A stretch of 64,000 bases of DNA, from contig NC_031774.1 of the NCBI RefSeq assembly GCF_001522545.3, positions 54,056,580 through 54,120,579 of the forward strand, read 5' to 3'. The translations under genes were made by a program, and so were the position numbers. Positions 10,876 through 23,995 of this stretch are shown here, one piece after another (the first letter of the stretch is position 1; every line of letters starts with the position of its first letter). This DNA is from Parus major (Eukaryota; Chordata; Aves; Passeriformes; Paridae). Below the pieces are notes generated by a model. The model ran no database searches, was not told where the DNA came from, and was given only the letters and a program-made list of their open reading frames with translations.

Positions 10876-13399
10876 CCCCTTTTAGAAGCCTTCAGCAGTC
10901 TGCAATACCTGGGTGCTGTGCAGGCTTTGTCTGGAGATGGCATCAAGCCTTCAGAAAGCTCTAACTGTGAGGGACCTCTTCAAGGGGTTGTGTTAACACC
11001 AACTTCCACCAAACAAGGTTTCTTTCAGAAATGTGCTGCTGTTTATCACCAGTTGATGCCACACGTGGTCAGAACCCTCATTTGATTTGATTCTTGTTTC
11101 AGGGTTGATCACTGTGAAATGGGACAAACTTCACAGCCTGCAAGAGCTGTGGTGGCTTCAGACTATCCATGAACAGGATGGGAGAAGAGAGAAGGTATCT
11201 GCACTTCAACAAAGGTGGAAAAGCAGCAGAAGAGTCTTGAGGAGGGGAAGCTGAGGCACATTGGATGCTCAGAGACCAAGATTTTGACAAATCTTGGAGG
11301 TCAGTGGCCTTGGGCAGAGAGGGAAGGAGCGAGAAGATACTTTAAATGGAAAAGATGATGCCCAAGGAATTTCTTTGGTCTCATGCATCCACACCAGTGT
11401 TCAGTGGTGCAACCTTAGAGGCCCATGCCTGGATGGCCATGGAGCACAGCTGTCTGTTTGCAGGGAGGACAGGGCTCTGAGTCTCATCCTCATGCACTCC
11501 AGGAGTGAGGGTGACAGCCAAGAAGGTGGTGGTTGAGTGGAAAATACTGGGAGAGGAAGAAGGTTTGGGGTGTGAGAAGATGCCTTGGAAGGAGTTTAAG
11601 GTTTTTCAAGTGGGAAAAAATTGCCTTTTCAAAATCATTTGGAGTCTCACTTCTGGCACACACTGAGGAACCTGCAGTGTTGGAGGCAGTCCCCACATCA
11701 TTACAAGAAAACCTGAATAGCAGCTAGCAGGACTTTTATCTTCTAGCCTTTTTGTGGCTAGGCGCTGCCATTACTTGCTGCTGATCCCTCAGACAGGCAG
11801 ACAGCAATGCCCTCTGCACCTCCCACCTCTGTACTCATGCCAAGCCCTTCAACCACACAAGGTACAAGAACAAAATTTGCATTTAGTCTTTGAAGCAAAA
11901 ACAGTATCTCCAGGGCTTCACGTGGATTAGGTCATTAGATCTCTTCTGTTGGACAGGAGCTCCCTGAAGGAATGCAAGGAATATTTTGTCTTTGAAAGAA
12001 GTCAAGAGCCATGGATTTAACTCCCACTTGATCCTTCCAATTATGCAACCTGGTTCAAATCTAGAGAGGACTCAAGGAAAAGAGAAGCTATGGTTCTGTA
12101 TGCAATTTGAAGACACCTGCAGTTCAAATTAAGTGGTATTTGACTGTGACAACAAGCTGGTTTACAGGGACCCACACTGCCTGGGTGTCCAGGCTCCCTG
12201 GGACTCAATGTTCATGCAAACAAACAATAACTGCATGAATTATCCAAATGTCAGGCACTTCCTGGCACTTACATGTACTGGATGTCTTGTACTCACTGTT
12301 CATTGCACAGAGCTCCCTGCTAGATGATGCTAATGCCATTGGAAATGACTGCAGCCATCTCCAGCCTGTTATCTGAAGGCCTTGTGGTCACCTCACATGC
12401 ATCTGAAAGCTTTTCCTTGCCATGCTGGAGGAGCAAGGCCAACCAGGTTTGTCTGCATTTCCTTTGCAAGGTCTCCTCACAGGAAGAGAGTTAATCAGCA
12501 GCAGGATCACAAGTGCTGGTAGATCCCTTGGAAAAAATCACTCTTGCTAGCACAGTCATCTGCTTTGTTTTCTTTCCAAAGGAGTGCAGAGCATAGAGTT
12601 TGTTCCAAATTTGCCCTAAACCAGGACAAAGCATCAGCTGTCCTTTTTCTGAGACTGAAGAAAGGCTGATTTTTTAAATCTCTTATGATGCTGCAGGTAT
12701 ATCTCAAGACCAATTTTACAGATAAGTGGTCCATCTCATTGTGAAATGCAAAATAATAGGTAACTGTACAGGTAGAAGGACTTTTCCAGCTAAACAAGTA
12801 ACCAGCTGATAAGCTGGAGTGAAAGAATCCAACACTATCCCACAACCATGAAGTGTGAGGAGTTAAATGAGCTTTAAGAGATTAATCTAGAATAGAGATA
12901 TTTCAGATGGTGAACTGATAGAGCCAGTAGTGCAGTCTGGGCCTGTGACAGTCCTGTGAACATGCTAGCAATAAAATTGCATCCACATCCATACACACAT
13001 TTCTGAATATGTATGTATATTAATCTCCTAATTGGCTCGTAAATAAGATGTTGGTATTATTGAAAAATGAGACATAGCACACAGTAAGAAATGCAAGGAT
13101 TTTATCTGTGGGCATATTTGTAAAATGCTGACATTTAAATACAATACACTTCTAATTTTTTGTAATCTGGATGCTGGGGTGGGGAAAAATGTGGTGGTGC
13201 TGCTGATGGAGCTCCAGCAGCACAGATCAGCAGAGGACCCAACCCATGCAGAACAGCAGGAACATCAGCTCCTCCCGTTTCCTTGTGAAAAATGGTGTGA
13301 TTCCTCTTGTGATGAAGTGGCAAACCCGTCTTCCAGGATTCCAGCTGGCATGGTATAAGTCTGCACACTGTTCTCCACTGATGGTAATTTATGAAACTT

Positions 13400-13640
13400 T
13401 AACAAGAGGGGGTTTAACTGGTGATAGAGAGCTCGATTTCTTTAACCTCAGACCGAATGTATGCAGAGAAGTCCGGCTATAAATAATTCCTGTGCTGTTT
13501 TATAAACTATTCTAAGTAGCAAATATCATCTGTTAACCTTATTTGCAATTGGTACATACAGCGAAAGGAAACAAATGAACTGCTGCTGAATTAATTCGCA
13601 GCCCATCCAGAAACTTTTTTGCACTTTGTCTGGAAAGTTT
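13400..13640. promoter_or_regulatory. Candidate non-coding element with MEF2-like site
   Basis: CTATAAATAA near 13477 fits the MEF2 consensus. TTAACCTTATTTGCAATTGG and GAATTAATTCGCAG provide further AT-rich homeobox or POU-like sequence, and about five CpGs survive. It is unique sequence with no repeat match. Function is inferred. Confidence 0.25.
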
Positions 13641-15479
13641 CCAGGCAGCAGAGCATCTGGTATGCAAAAAGTGGGTGGCTTCCTAGGAAAGGGGGGTGGC
13701 TTTTTTTTTAATACAATTTGTTTACAAAAATATCCAGCTTTGGCCAGATTTAATTCTTCCAACCTGCCTGGAGTAGCCCATTTTGAAGAGAGTGTGTTGG
13801 CTCAGACAGGCCTTTTCTATTGATAGGAGAAGCTACAAGCCAGTGAGAAGACACAGCCCCTTCCTCTCAATAATCCTTTTAGGGTGAGAAAATCTCCTGG
13901 TGGTGTCCACCTCTCTCCTCTGCTGCAAATCGGACTAAAACAGCTCCTCTGGATGAAGCACTGGAGTTTTCCATGATCCTGGGGAGGGCAGGAAGACAGT
14001 GTGTTGGTTTTTAGGGTTGCTGGTGCCTGAAGGTAAAGGAGCTCTCAGTGTGTGTCTCTCACATGGGTTAACAGGCAGATCTCTGCTGGGCTGCAGGCAG
14101 CTCCTGTCTAGAGCAAAGCTTTATAAATAATCCCTCTTTCCTAGGAACGTGCCCAATATCTTATGTCAGTTGCCCCACTGTGTTTGCAGCAAGAGAGAAA
14201 CAATAAAAGGAATTTCTAAAATGCTCCTTCTCAAGAAAAAATGCTTGTCCCAGAATTGCAGCTACAAAAATTCTCCTTCATCTCTTTTGTACAAGTTTTT
14301 TTTTTTGCTGTTGCATGTCTAGGTCAGGCCTCCCATGGTGTGTGCTGCAGGATGTGCAGGATGTGGCCTGGAGCCCTCCTGCTTCCATGGCCCTGAGCTC
14401 ACACTTGTTCCAGCAGTAATAACAACACTGCTAATAAGGATAATGACTGCAGAGCTGGAAGAATATATCTGATGTTTTCACAGATGATGTAATTTTTCTT
14501 GATATGAAGATGCCTCTCAAACCCCTTCAGCTATACTTTTTATTACACTTCATTTTCTTTTATCTTTTGGTTTTTTTTTTTCCCTCTAAATACACTTTTG
14601 ATTCTGGTATAAAACAGCTGATGCACTCATAGACAAACGAGTTCCCACAAGCAATTAAATTTTGGGTGCAGACATTGGTGTCCTAAAAATGACACTTCTT
14701 TTGAGGGAGGGAGGAAACACAATGGAAATGAAATTATTTTAACTTTAAAAACAACAACAATAAAAACTTGAAGTAAGTTCCTAGACGAGAATACAATTAA
14801 GAGCAAAATCACTGCTTTAAGTACAATATGAAGCCTTCTTCAGTGATAAAAAAAATTAAAAAATGTCTTGAAAACCATGCAAGGCTAGAGACCCTTAGCT
14901 GTGCAGGGCTGAAGGTGGCACAGGGGGGAAGATGTCTCACTTGCCATGCCTGGTCCTCTCCCAGAGGCAAAGGACACAGTGATGTTGCTATTGAGGCTGC
15001 TTGGAAAAGTTTTAAGCCAAAGGGTGATCTCAGTTACTGTGTCTGGAGCATCTCCACTAATTTAATCTCAAAATGATACTCCAAACTTTATCATGCTCGT
15101 GGATGGTGGGAGTTTGGTCTGTTTTCCCTGGAGTCACCCTGCAGGCTGCCTTTCCCTTCCCTGCAGGAGCATGTCCTGCACCACTGTAACACATCACCTG
15201 CTGCTGCTACAGAAGCGAGGGGAAAATTGCACTTGTGATTAATGCTTGAAGTTTTTATGGATGTTCATAAGACATCACTTTCTGTGACCACAGGAATTCA
15301 AAGCTTAGTCAAGCTATTAGATCTAAAATGTTTTTGCTTTTGATATTTCGCTTTTGAAAACAGAAGCAAAGCAAAATCATTATTCTTTTATCTGCTCCAA
15401 GAAATATTCTCCTGAGGAGCTACAGGAGGGTATGAAACAGAACAGGTTCCCTTCCCATTCCAACCCAGGGACAATGCTG

Positions 15480-16560
15480 AAGTCGCCACTCAGGGGTGGC
15501 TCCACATCATCCTGCGATGAAGGAGAGACAGCTGGGAGCTGCAGCTTGCCAAGATGTCCACTGGGAAGGCTGCCCTTGGGTACACATCTCTGAGCCTCCT
15601 CAAGGACATTCCATGGAGCTCTCCAGAGCTCCCAGGGGATGGCACCCTCTGCTTGGCTCCATTGTTGGTGCTTGCAGGAAGCACTCGAGACAGTGTGGGC
15701 AGCGTGGGCTGGCAGGGGAGGGAAGGCATGGCCACCGTGAACAAGGCTGGAAGGTGCCCTGGCACGCCAGGCCTGGGCACGCTGCCGGGCTGGGGCTCAT
15801 GGGGGGCCATGGGGCTGGCTGGGAAAACCCATAGGAAGTGCTACAACATCACATCAACATGGACCAGCCCCACATTCAGCCCCCACCTCACCTTGGATTG
15901 GGACATCCAGCAGATTCACTTGGTGCTGTGCCCACCTACCTAAGCCTGGCTTTTTGTCCAGTTCATTTTAGGCACAGCAACAATCACAAGGCAAGAGAGG
16001 AAGCCACATCCCTGCCTTGCTGGGGACCCTCCCTTGGCCATCATGCCACCCCTCAGCAGCATGTGGGCCAGCATTGCTTGGGTTTCACCCAGAGAAGCCA
16101 AATCCATGCCCTGAGGGAGCCCATTCCATGCCCTGTGAGCTCCAGCCAGCTGAGTAACCCTGCAGGAACCAGGCACTGCCATGTCGACAGAGCACCGTGC
16201 TGTGCAGGGCCCCTCCCGTCACCCAAAAGCCATGGAGAGTGTATTCCTGCCGGAGCCAAGAGCAAATACCAGAGGTATGAATCCTGCCCTAACAGCTCAT
16301 GGTTTGCAGAGCTAAATTAAAATGATAAAGCGGCTGCAAGGCCGGGCAGGCTCGCTGGCACAGGGCTGGCGGCAAGGCCGGGGCCATCAGCTCTGCTGGG
16401 TTCTCACCACTGAGGCGTTTGAGGCAGGCAAGGGCTGCTCATACCCACTCTTCTGCTGCTCCTGGTGTCCTGGGAAGGTGTCCATCTCCCAGAACAGAGA
16501 GGGATTCACCTGGTGCTCAGGTCCCACCCCTGCCTGGAGCTTGGCTGAGCAGCTGTGGTG
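15480..16560. other. GC-rich stretch without a supported gene
   Basis: This kilobase is clearly richer in G and C than its flanks and therefore full of overlapping open frames on both strands (up to about 160 codons). None resembles a known domain. CpGs are present but scattered, so I do not call an island. It could be a decayed exon-rich segment or a non-coding RNA locus, but nothing shows this. A G-quadruplex motif lies inside it. Confidence 0.5.
15787..15823 (+). other. G-quadruplex-forming motif
   Basis: Five G runs (GGG, GGGG, GGGGGG, GGGG, GGG) with loops of 2, 5, 4 and 6 bases meet the standard G3+N1-7 rule. Folding is inferred from sequence only. Confidence 0.6.
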
Positions 16561-18294
16561 GGTTGAGCCTGTTTCTGCACAGACACTCAAACACATGTCT
16601 TTGGAAGGCCCACTGTGCTCTGCACCAAGGGACTACATTGTCAGTTTTCTCTTCACCTTGCCTTTCTCTTCAATTTTTGATATTGAAGGCTCAGGCTGTT
16701 GTTGTGAAGGGCAAAGCATTTGAGGGATTTGCCTTTTTCCAACACCCACTGCTGCACTGACTGGAGGGATTCAGCTCATTCTCCCTTGGTTTAGGAAACC
16801 TTCAAGATTCACCTCTTCCCTTCAACCTATCCCAATTTCAACCCATGCAGAGCTCCTATCCTTACACACTGTGTTTCTGGTCCACCAGGAGAGACCCTTT
16901 CTCTTCCCTTGGCTTCCACAGCAAAAGGCAGGTCCTATGAAATTTGTTGGTTTTCCTACACCCTCACTTAAACTGATAGGTTGCCGCATGTGCAGATACT
17001 TGTGTCCACACAAAATTTCCTCAAAATAGTCCCAAGGATAAGAAACCTTTCACAGATCTGGTTGTATCATTGTACCACCAGTGCTCCTCTTCCATCTTTT
17101 CCAAGAGAGCTCCCCTCCCTTCTCGCCATTCACAGCCATTTGTGGGTTTAGGTAGTCAGGAATAAATGCCATAGGAAGCATGTTCATATGGTTGGAATAT
17201 CCCCATGATCCCTGAACAGCTTCTCACTTTGCTGCCTGTCTGTAGGAATAAATGCTTGTAAAATGCAAGTGGTTTTCAAAGGGCCTGAATTCTTGCTAAT
17301 TTTTTATCAGGATCCTTTGCTGTTCTTAGAAATTTTTTGCCTTTCTAACATCCAGCAAGATGTCACAGGAAACACAAAAGCCTAAGATACACACAGTTAT
17401 GTTTCCTGGAGCTCGCTGGCTGTTACAGTGCCCTGAGACATTCTCCTTGCTCTTCCTCCCCTGGGACATAGCTGAGCTGCTTCAAGGACAAATATTCCAA
17501 TTACAGACAAAGCAGGGAGCTCTCAGAGGCAGGTGTTAACATTCAGCTTACTGCTCTAGCTTTTCCAGTACTTCTTTTGAGGTTTCCAGGAGGTACATGC
17601 AATCTCCTCTGCTTCCCTTTCTGACCACAGGTCTCGCTGTTCTCCGAGTTCACATCGCTGTTGTGTCCTGGTAAAATGGGAAACACCTGAATGGCACCTC
17701 TGCAATAGGAGAGCAGGGAGGGAGACATGACAGGTGTGTGGAGCACCCTGAGTTCACTGGAGAGCATGAGTGGTCACCCCAAAACCCACCACCAGATGAA
17801 CTAAGGGTAGGGTTGCAAAGCTGATGACTGAGGGGAGCAGCCAAGGGACTCGCTCTTCGTCCCCATTCAGCTGTTGGAGACAGCCCTGCATCACCCACCT
17901 CCCCTCTGCCCCAGAAGAGTTGGAATGCCATGGATATATCACTTGTACCCACAGGACAGCAGTAGGATCTGTATCAAGCTCTCTTGCAATAAATGTCCCA
18001 TCCTATCTTCCTTCTCCTGTCCTAAACTACCATTTCTCAGTGGAAGAAGACAGGAAATAAAAATGGTGTCAAAGAAAACCAACCTTTTTTTCATGGACCA
18101 TGGAATCCTGAGGATTAGTTGTCTGTAATAACTACTTCTGTAAATAGGTATCAGGTAAAAGCCCCTATCATTCATTGGTGATATTCTGTTCTGCCATATT
18201 TTTCACTTAACTTTTTCCATCACCAGGGTAGCAGTGTCAGAACTGAACAGACAAAATACCTGACAGAGAATGGGGCATGAGGATTAACAAATCC

Positions 18295-18480
18295 CAGTTT
18301 TAATGCTGCAGCCTCTGGCAAATCTCTTATCTGCCCCACTGTTTATGCTTGCACACTTCATGTGTCTTTTCTGTGCAGAGTACAGGTGCTTTGGGACAGA
18401 CACCATCTCCCAAAATTTGTTTTCAACAATTCCCCTGGGAGGGCGAATAAGAACATAATAAGTGCCTAGTGTATCATAAA
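18295..18480 (+). repeat. MIR-like ancient SINE relic
   Basis: The segment 'CTCTGGCAAATCTCTTATCTG' resembles the MIR 'ccttgggcaagtcacttaac' box. About 65 bases later 'GTGCTTTGGGACAGACACCATCTCC' resembles the widespread amniote SINE tail 'aagctctttggggcagggaccatctc'. A weak match to 'gtgcctagcaca' follows near 18462. Order and spacing fit a SINE with an L2/L3-type tail. Divergence is considerable, so the subfamily is not assigned. Confidence 0.5.
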
Positions 18481-20443
18481 CTTATTTAGTAAATAACAGG
18501 CAGTTGTGAGTCACTGCCCTGTAACTCCATGTCTGGTTCTTGGTGAGTATTTTTATACACAATTAAGACATAAAGACTTACGCCCTATCTTCAAAAGGAG
18601 GAACCTGAGGGTCTTGACTCACATGGAGTTAAAAATGCAATAGCTGGGACAGGCAGATGTCCTGCCTCTCTGGATGGGGAACATGAAGAGGACAGCTGGG
18701 ACCAGTCCCTGACTTCAGCTGTCCCACTGTGTAGTGGCAACCACAAGTCCCTGAGCTCCCATTACCTCAATCTTTTTAGTCCCTTCTGAAAACAGCTTCA
18801 TTTCTTGACACTTAAAAATTTACTGGCCTTTTGGCACTAAAATATCTGTTTACTCTGTTGTGTTTGTTTTGCCTTGGTTATTTTTCTGGCCTCTGAGCAG
18901 GATTTTGTCTTTATGATATAGTTTCATAGTATAAAAAGGTTTGTTGAGGAGCAGCTGTGAATGACTCTGCAGAGCACTTGAGAAGCACCCAGCTGTAGGG
19001 GCAGTTTCATCTGTGGTCACCTTGTGAGTGATGTGTCCCACTGCCCCTTCTTTTCTTCACCTGTTCAACTTCATTCAGACTTTGTGAGAGCTTGGTGAAA
19101 AATATTGGGTAATCCTGGAAAATGCACACCCCAGGAGGTGAGGTTTTTTACCTAAGAGCCATTTCCATACCTGATAATGTTGGTGGGTCTCAAGCTCACG
19201 CTCACAGGTCTCTTCCACTGAATATTTCAGCAGTGCAAGGAAAATTGCTGCCAGGTGAGATGGTAGCAGGAGGTGGGATAAAGTGTGTTTGGCTTGGTGA
19301 ATATGAAGATCTGGTAAGTGTGGCAGCTGGATCAGCCAGATGTTTCACCAGGTTCTGAGGTCTGTTTCAAGAGGTGAGATGTGGAACCAGCATGTTCTTT
19401 CTCTCATCAAAGAGCTTTGCCTCATCCATAGGTAAAGGGAGCAATCTTAAGCATTTTCATATGATAATCTTGTCTGCCCAATTAAACCAACCTCCAGATT
19501 TCATGTCCTGTATCAAAATGAGAATGTCTGTGAAACAGTGCCAGCAGGAGGACAAATCAGAAATTGGAAATGCACATAAACCTATGTTACAGTGAATAAA
19601 GGGGGATATTCAGAAGGGGGCCATGTCCAGGAGAACGCAACTGCTTCCTAGGTCAGACCCATTTCTTATCCTCCACATATCCACACCATCACAGCAGCAT
19701 CACAACCTGACTGGCAGGGCTCTGCTTCTAAGTTGTCACCCCACAAAAGCCCTTTGCAGACAAAACTAGAGGTCCCAGGCTGTGAAGTACATTTTATTCT
19801 GGCAAAAACGACAGGGCTGCTCATCCTGGGTCCCAGTGCATTCCTCCTGCCACTTCTCCTTAAAAGGCATCACCCACCTGGCCTGATTGTGAACATGAAC
19901 TCAGCAGCCCCACACTCACCCTTGCATAGCAACTGCTGGATAGTGACAGATTTTCAGGGAATTGGTGGTTATCTGATACATAGTTGAGCAGCCACGTTCA
20001 AGGCTATAATTGATCCTTGCTCTCTTTTCTTTGCCACAAGCCCACCTGCTAACTGCAGCTCTTTCCATCAGGTTGTCCTCTAAAAAAACCAAGGGATTAA
20101 TCTTGTGGCGTAGCTCAAATTACACAGGAGTTATTTGGCAGAATAATATCTGTGCACTGAGCTAAAGAACCAACCTGGGAGTAAAAATATCAAACAAGGC
20201 TGTTCTCTTAATGTTTAAAACCTAGAGAGATGGTGTAACAGGCAACACAGAGGGCAGATTTGCATTTTTATTTTCATTTTGAAGGGGTTCTCTTGTGCTG
20301 TGACATGTGCCCCAGGCTAATGCTGCTTTACCTTAAACTGCTCCCCTTGGGTGAATTCTAACAGCTAACAGCTCTCATGTTATTCCAGCTGTAGGCAAAA
20401 TGTGTGGCACTGTGCTTTTTATTTGAAAAATAAAGTCACACTG

Positions 20444-20491
20444 GTGCAAATAAATGAGACTGGAATCACTGATGCTGTGGATTATTTGCAC
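20444..20491. promoter_or_regulatory. Inverted pair of POU-like sites
   Basis: GTGCAAATAA (20444-20453) and its exact reverse complement TTATTTGCAC (20482-20491) are separated by 28 bases. Each contains GTGCAAAT, one base from the POU octamer ATGCAAAT. A 10-bp perfect inverted repeat at this distance is uncommon but possible by chance in 64 kb. Confidence 0.3.
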
Positions 20492-20705
20492 TTTGGGAAG
20501 TACATGAGGTTGAAAAAATACCTCATTTATGGGCAGGTCACTTTGGAGGTTAAGACCTGAAATTGAGTCATTAGCCATGTTCTATAGCTATGTTTGGTAA
20601 TGTTTCTTAAATTATTCTTTCTACAGAGATAAAATCACTGCTTTCTTTTCTCCCTTTTCTGGTTTTATGATCGCAGAATACATTAACATATATTCATTTT
20701 TTTTC

Positions 20706-20756
20706 ACTTTTATAGTTATATATATATATATACTTTTATAGTTAAGTTTTATAGTT
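20706..20756. repeat. TA repeat inside a 13-bp direct repeat
   Basis: ACTTTTATAGTTA occurs at 20706-20718 and again at 20732-20744, with a TA dinucleotide run between (20717-20731) and a third, imperfect copy AAGTTTTATAGTT at 20744-20756. It looks like local duplication around a TA microsatellite. Confidence 0.9.
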
Positions 20757-23141
20757 GCCTTCACATGTTTATGAACACAAATTAATTTAGTGCAGAGGCA
20801 TTTGGATACAGACAATGTTTGACCAGCTTAAAGATGAGGAAAAAAACCTGGGAGTAAATAGCAGGGAAGAAGAAAGTGGCTGGAGGCAGCTGAGAGTGCC
20901 AGGGAGAATCCAACATGCTTCACAAAAGTGCCACCTGGATCTGCTGGTCACCAGCACGTGACCCTGAACTCGGACATCAGCACAGGGGAAATTCCTTAGG
21001 GAAGCAAGGACCATGGAAGCATGGCCTGGGAGTTGTAGTTACTGCTTCACTGCCAGTTCTGCCTAGCACAGATGTCAGGACAACACAATGAAGGGGAAAA
21101 TCTCCCCTGGCCATGCTGCCACCTCGTGCCTCAGTCTCCCCATGTGCAGAATCCCTCTCTTCACAGGTCTCTCTGAGCAGCTCAGAGAATTCTCACAAGG
21201 GGAACAAGTCTGCAATAACAGTGACCAATCTACATCACAGGCATAGTGCTTTTAGAAGGAGAAAGTGTTGTTTTGGTTTTTTTCTGACAGCCCTACCAAC
21301 AAATTCACTGACAAAAGAGCTGTTTGTTGGACAGGAGGTTGCAAACATTAAAGCCTGACCTCAGCCATGATTACATGGGACACTGCTGCAGTTGATATCA
21401 CCTCAGTTCACAGCAATTGGGAGGTAAATTAAACTTCTGTTTGCAGAAGGAGCTGTGCATTCATAAGCCAGAGACATATTGATTTTCCAGCTGGGGTAAT
21501 TTCCAATTTAATATATTACTACTAAAATGAGAAGAAAGAAGGTTTGCAGTCATTGCAATCACACACAAACACTGGGGCTCAGCTGGGCAGCCAGAATCTG
21601 CAAGATGCTGTTAAACAGGGCAGTTCTCCAGTTATACAGGGGAGCTCCCCAGATTTTGAGCATTATTGCAGGTCAGGTCTTCTCAGGACAAAGCAGAAAG
21701 GTGCATGGCCTGGAACCCCAGACAAAGCAGCTTACCAAACCACCTCCAGTCCACACCTCTTCTCAATGGCCCATGAAAAGAGCTGTGCACAGAGCTCCTT
21801 GGAAGGGGCAGAGTGACTGGACAGGCTTTAGGCAGCAGAGCACCTCCATGGCATCAAAACCCACATGGCATTAGTAGAATTTATTCCTTAGCCATAATTT
21901 GTGAATTATTTGGGGTTTTATCTAATGTGCCCATGTTCTTCCCTTCCCCCCACCCCCCAAGTTTATGAAGTAATTTATGCATGTGTGGAGAGATTGACAT
22001 TAAATAGGATGTTGGGAAAATGGAATTAAAAAATTCAGGAAGGAAAATCAGCTAGAAAATTGCATTTGATCTTTTGATTGAGACAAATAGGGAGAAATGA
22101 AGAGATGTCAAGGGATGATATGGGGCTGACAGGGAAGTGGAGATAGAGGCACTTAAATATCACATGAAGTTCTACAGATTTGTTTTACTTCGAAAAAGAA
22201 GAAAATATTAAACTTTCTTCAAGTTTTAGGTAATTTTCTGATAAATTTAATACTTGGTTTTGCCTTATGGTTTTTTGTAGACAATGCATCAGGGCTCCAG
22301 ATAAAATGTGTTTCTGATCCATGTGTTTGGTTCCTCAGTTGTCATTACAACATCTGTCAGATCACAGAACACATCTGCTTGCTGGTCAGTGACAAATCTG
22401 CTCACAGCTGCTAGAAGATTGCTCTTGCTTAAAAAATTCTCTCACCTTTCATGAAGTATTCAACTACATGCTGGGGAGGTTGAGAGAAATATTGTCTATA
22501 ATTTTACTGAATCTGGTTTGTACTTTTCTGCTTAAAATTCCCCTTTTGCCCTAAATTGGGAATATACATGAAAATGTTTTGGATTTTCCTAAACATAACA
22601 TTTCTAAAAAAAAAATAAATTAAAACTCTCCTTTTCTGACAAGTGAAGAATTTTGATTTTCTAGTTCTTTTTCCTTTCACATTACAGCACATCTTTGTTT
22701 TATTCCTCCTTTTGTCCTTGTAAGCCCAGTATTATGCAGTTATTGGAAAGTCACAGATGACAGGGCTTGTCACCCTCTGTCTCAGATTTAGATGTCCAGT
22801 GAAAGCTAAGCTCAGCCTTTTGCCCCTTCCTAGAGAGCGTGGGATAAACTGCCAGCTGGGTCTGCCTCTGCCCACTGTAAAACGAGCCCAGAAGATCAGC
22901 CCAAGTGAGTACCTGACTCTCAAATGGCTGAAATTGCGTCAGATGATTTGCACCCAGAGTGACTGGGAGAGAAATGAGACACGGGCAAACAGATGACTGC
23001 AAGAAAGCTGAAAAGAAAATGCAGATTATCACAAAATCTGTGTGACATTGAGTGACAAGCAAGGAACAAAGGGACTTGGAATGGAGAGTAAAAGGGGAAA
23101 GATAGGGAAGAGAATTGCTGTTTCAAATATTTTAATAGATC

Positions 23142-23169
23142 AATATCAATATCTTAAATTATTGATATT
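23142..23169. other. Perfect AT-rich hairpin
   Basis: AATATCAATA and TATTGATATT form a 10-bp perfect stem around the 8-base loop TCTTAAAT. Each arm holds an ATCAATA site of the ONECUT/CUX type, so it may be a paired protein site rather than a structure. Confidence 0.5.
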
Positions 23170-23834
23170 TTTTGGTAAAAATTAATGATTTATCACAAGT
23201 CTACCTTCATCATTTTAGGATTCATTTCTAGTTTTTGTCAATTTCTGATATATGTTGCAAAATAAATGAAACCCCTGCATCTACCAAAATAGATTCTGGC
23301 ATCACTAACAGCTTCCTCTGTCTTTCTCTGCTTCTCCATTCCAGCTTCAGCTGTTGTCATCTGCCTTCACACACACTCTGTGCTGCTTTCCTGGTTCCAG
23401 ATGGCCAGAGAGAAGACAGTCAGCCAACACAGTGCAGGCACTACACAGCAGCCTCAGCAGTAGAGACAATCCCTTTTTCTCTTTCTGGAATCATCCTGTT
23501 GCATGTTTCCTGACTATGCAGGACGTGGTGTAGCTGATATCCTGGCCCTTATATAAATGAATCTATGGACAAACCTGTCCAGCTGCTTATTGCTGCAGCA
23601 TGGAGCTGCAGCACGTGGCCCCGTGTGCTTCCATCTCTGCAGAGTTTCTCTCTGCACACAATGCAAACCCTCCATTTTAGCCATTCTGACTGGTTACAGG
23701 ATGGCCTCAGTGTTACTTTCAGCTGCAATAATAGGTAAAAAATATTCATGTTGGAGGGTCATCCATGGAACCCAATGAAGACCTGCTCCCAAATACTGTG
23801 GAGCAAGGACACAGTCAATTTGTGTCATTTGGTG

Positions 23835-23995
23835 CCAGTTTCTCATCACTCTCACAGCCAAGAATTTCTTCCCAATGTCTGATCTAAACCCACCCTCTGT
23901 GAGTTTCAAGCCATTATCCCTCGTCATATCACAACACAGCCTGTAAAAAGTCCCTCTCCAGCCTTCTTGTAGCCCTCTTTAGGCACTGTAAGGCT
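23835..23995 (-). repeat. CR1 LINE 3' fragment
   Basis: On the plus strand the order is the CR1 antisense one: 'CACAGCCAAGAATTTCTTCCCAATGTCTGATCTAAACC' (usual form 'aagaatttcttcctaatatctaatctaaacc'), then 'CTCTGTGAGTTTCAAGCCATTATCCC', then 'AAAAAGTCCCTCTCCAGC', ending with 'CTTCTTGTAGCCC'. The extreme 3' end is missing on the left. An RFX-like palindrome begins at its right edge. Confidence 0.8.

Larger units (their letters stand above)
6431..18294. other. Non-coding unique sequence with few repeats
   Basis: About 12 kb in which I recognise no interspersed repeat. T runs occur near 14300 and 14571-14581. Candidate regulatory blocks at 10780 and 13400 and the GC-rich stretch at 15480 are listed separately. 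Open frames are short and without family resemblance. Confidence 0.55.

Noticed and set aside
19230..19313. Exon-like segment ending in a GTAAGTG donor
   Set aside because: Acceptor tract is weak, only one frame is open and it encodes no recognisable sequence.
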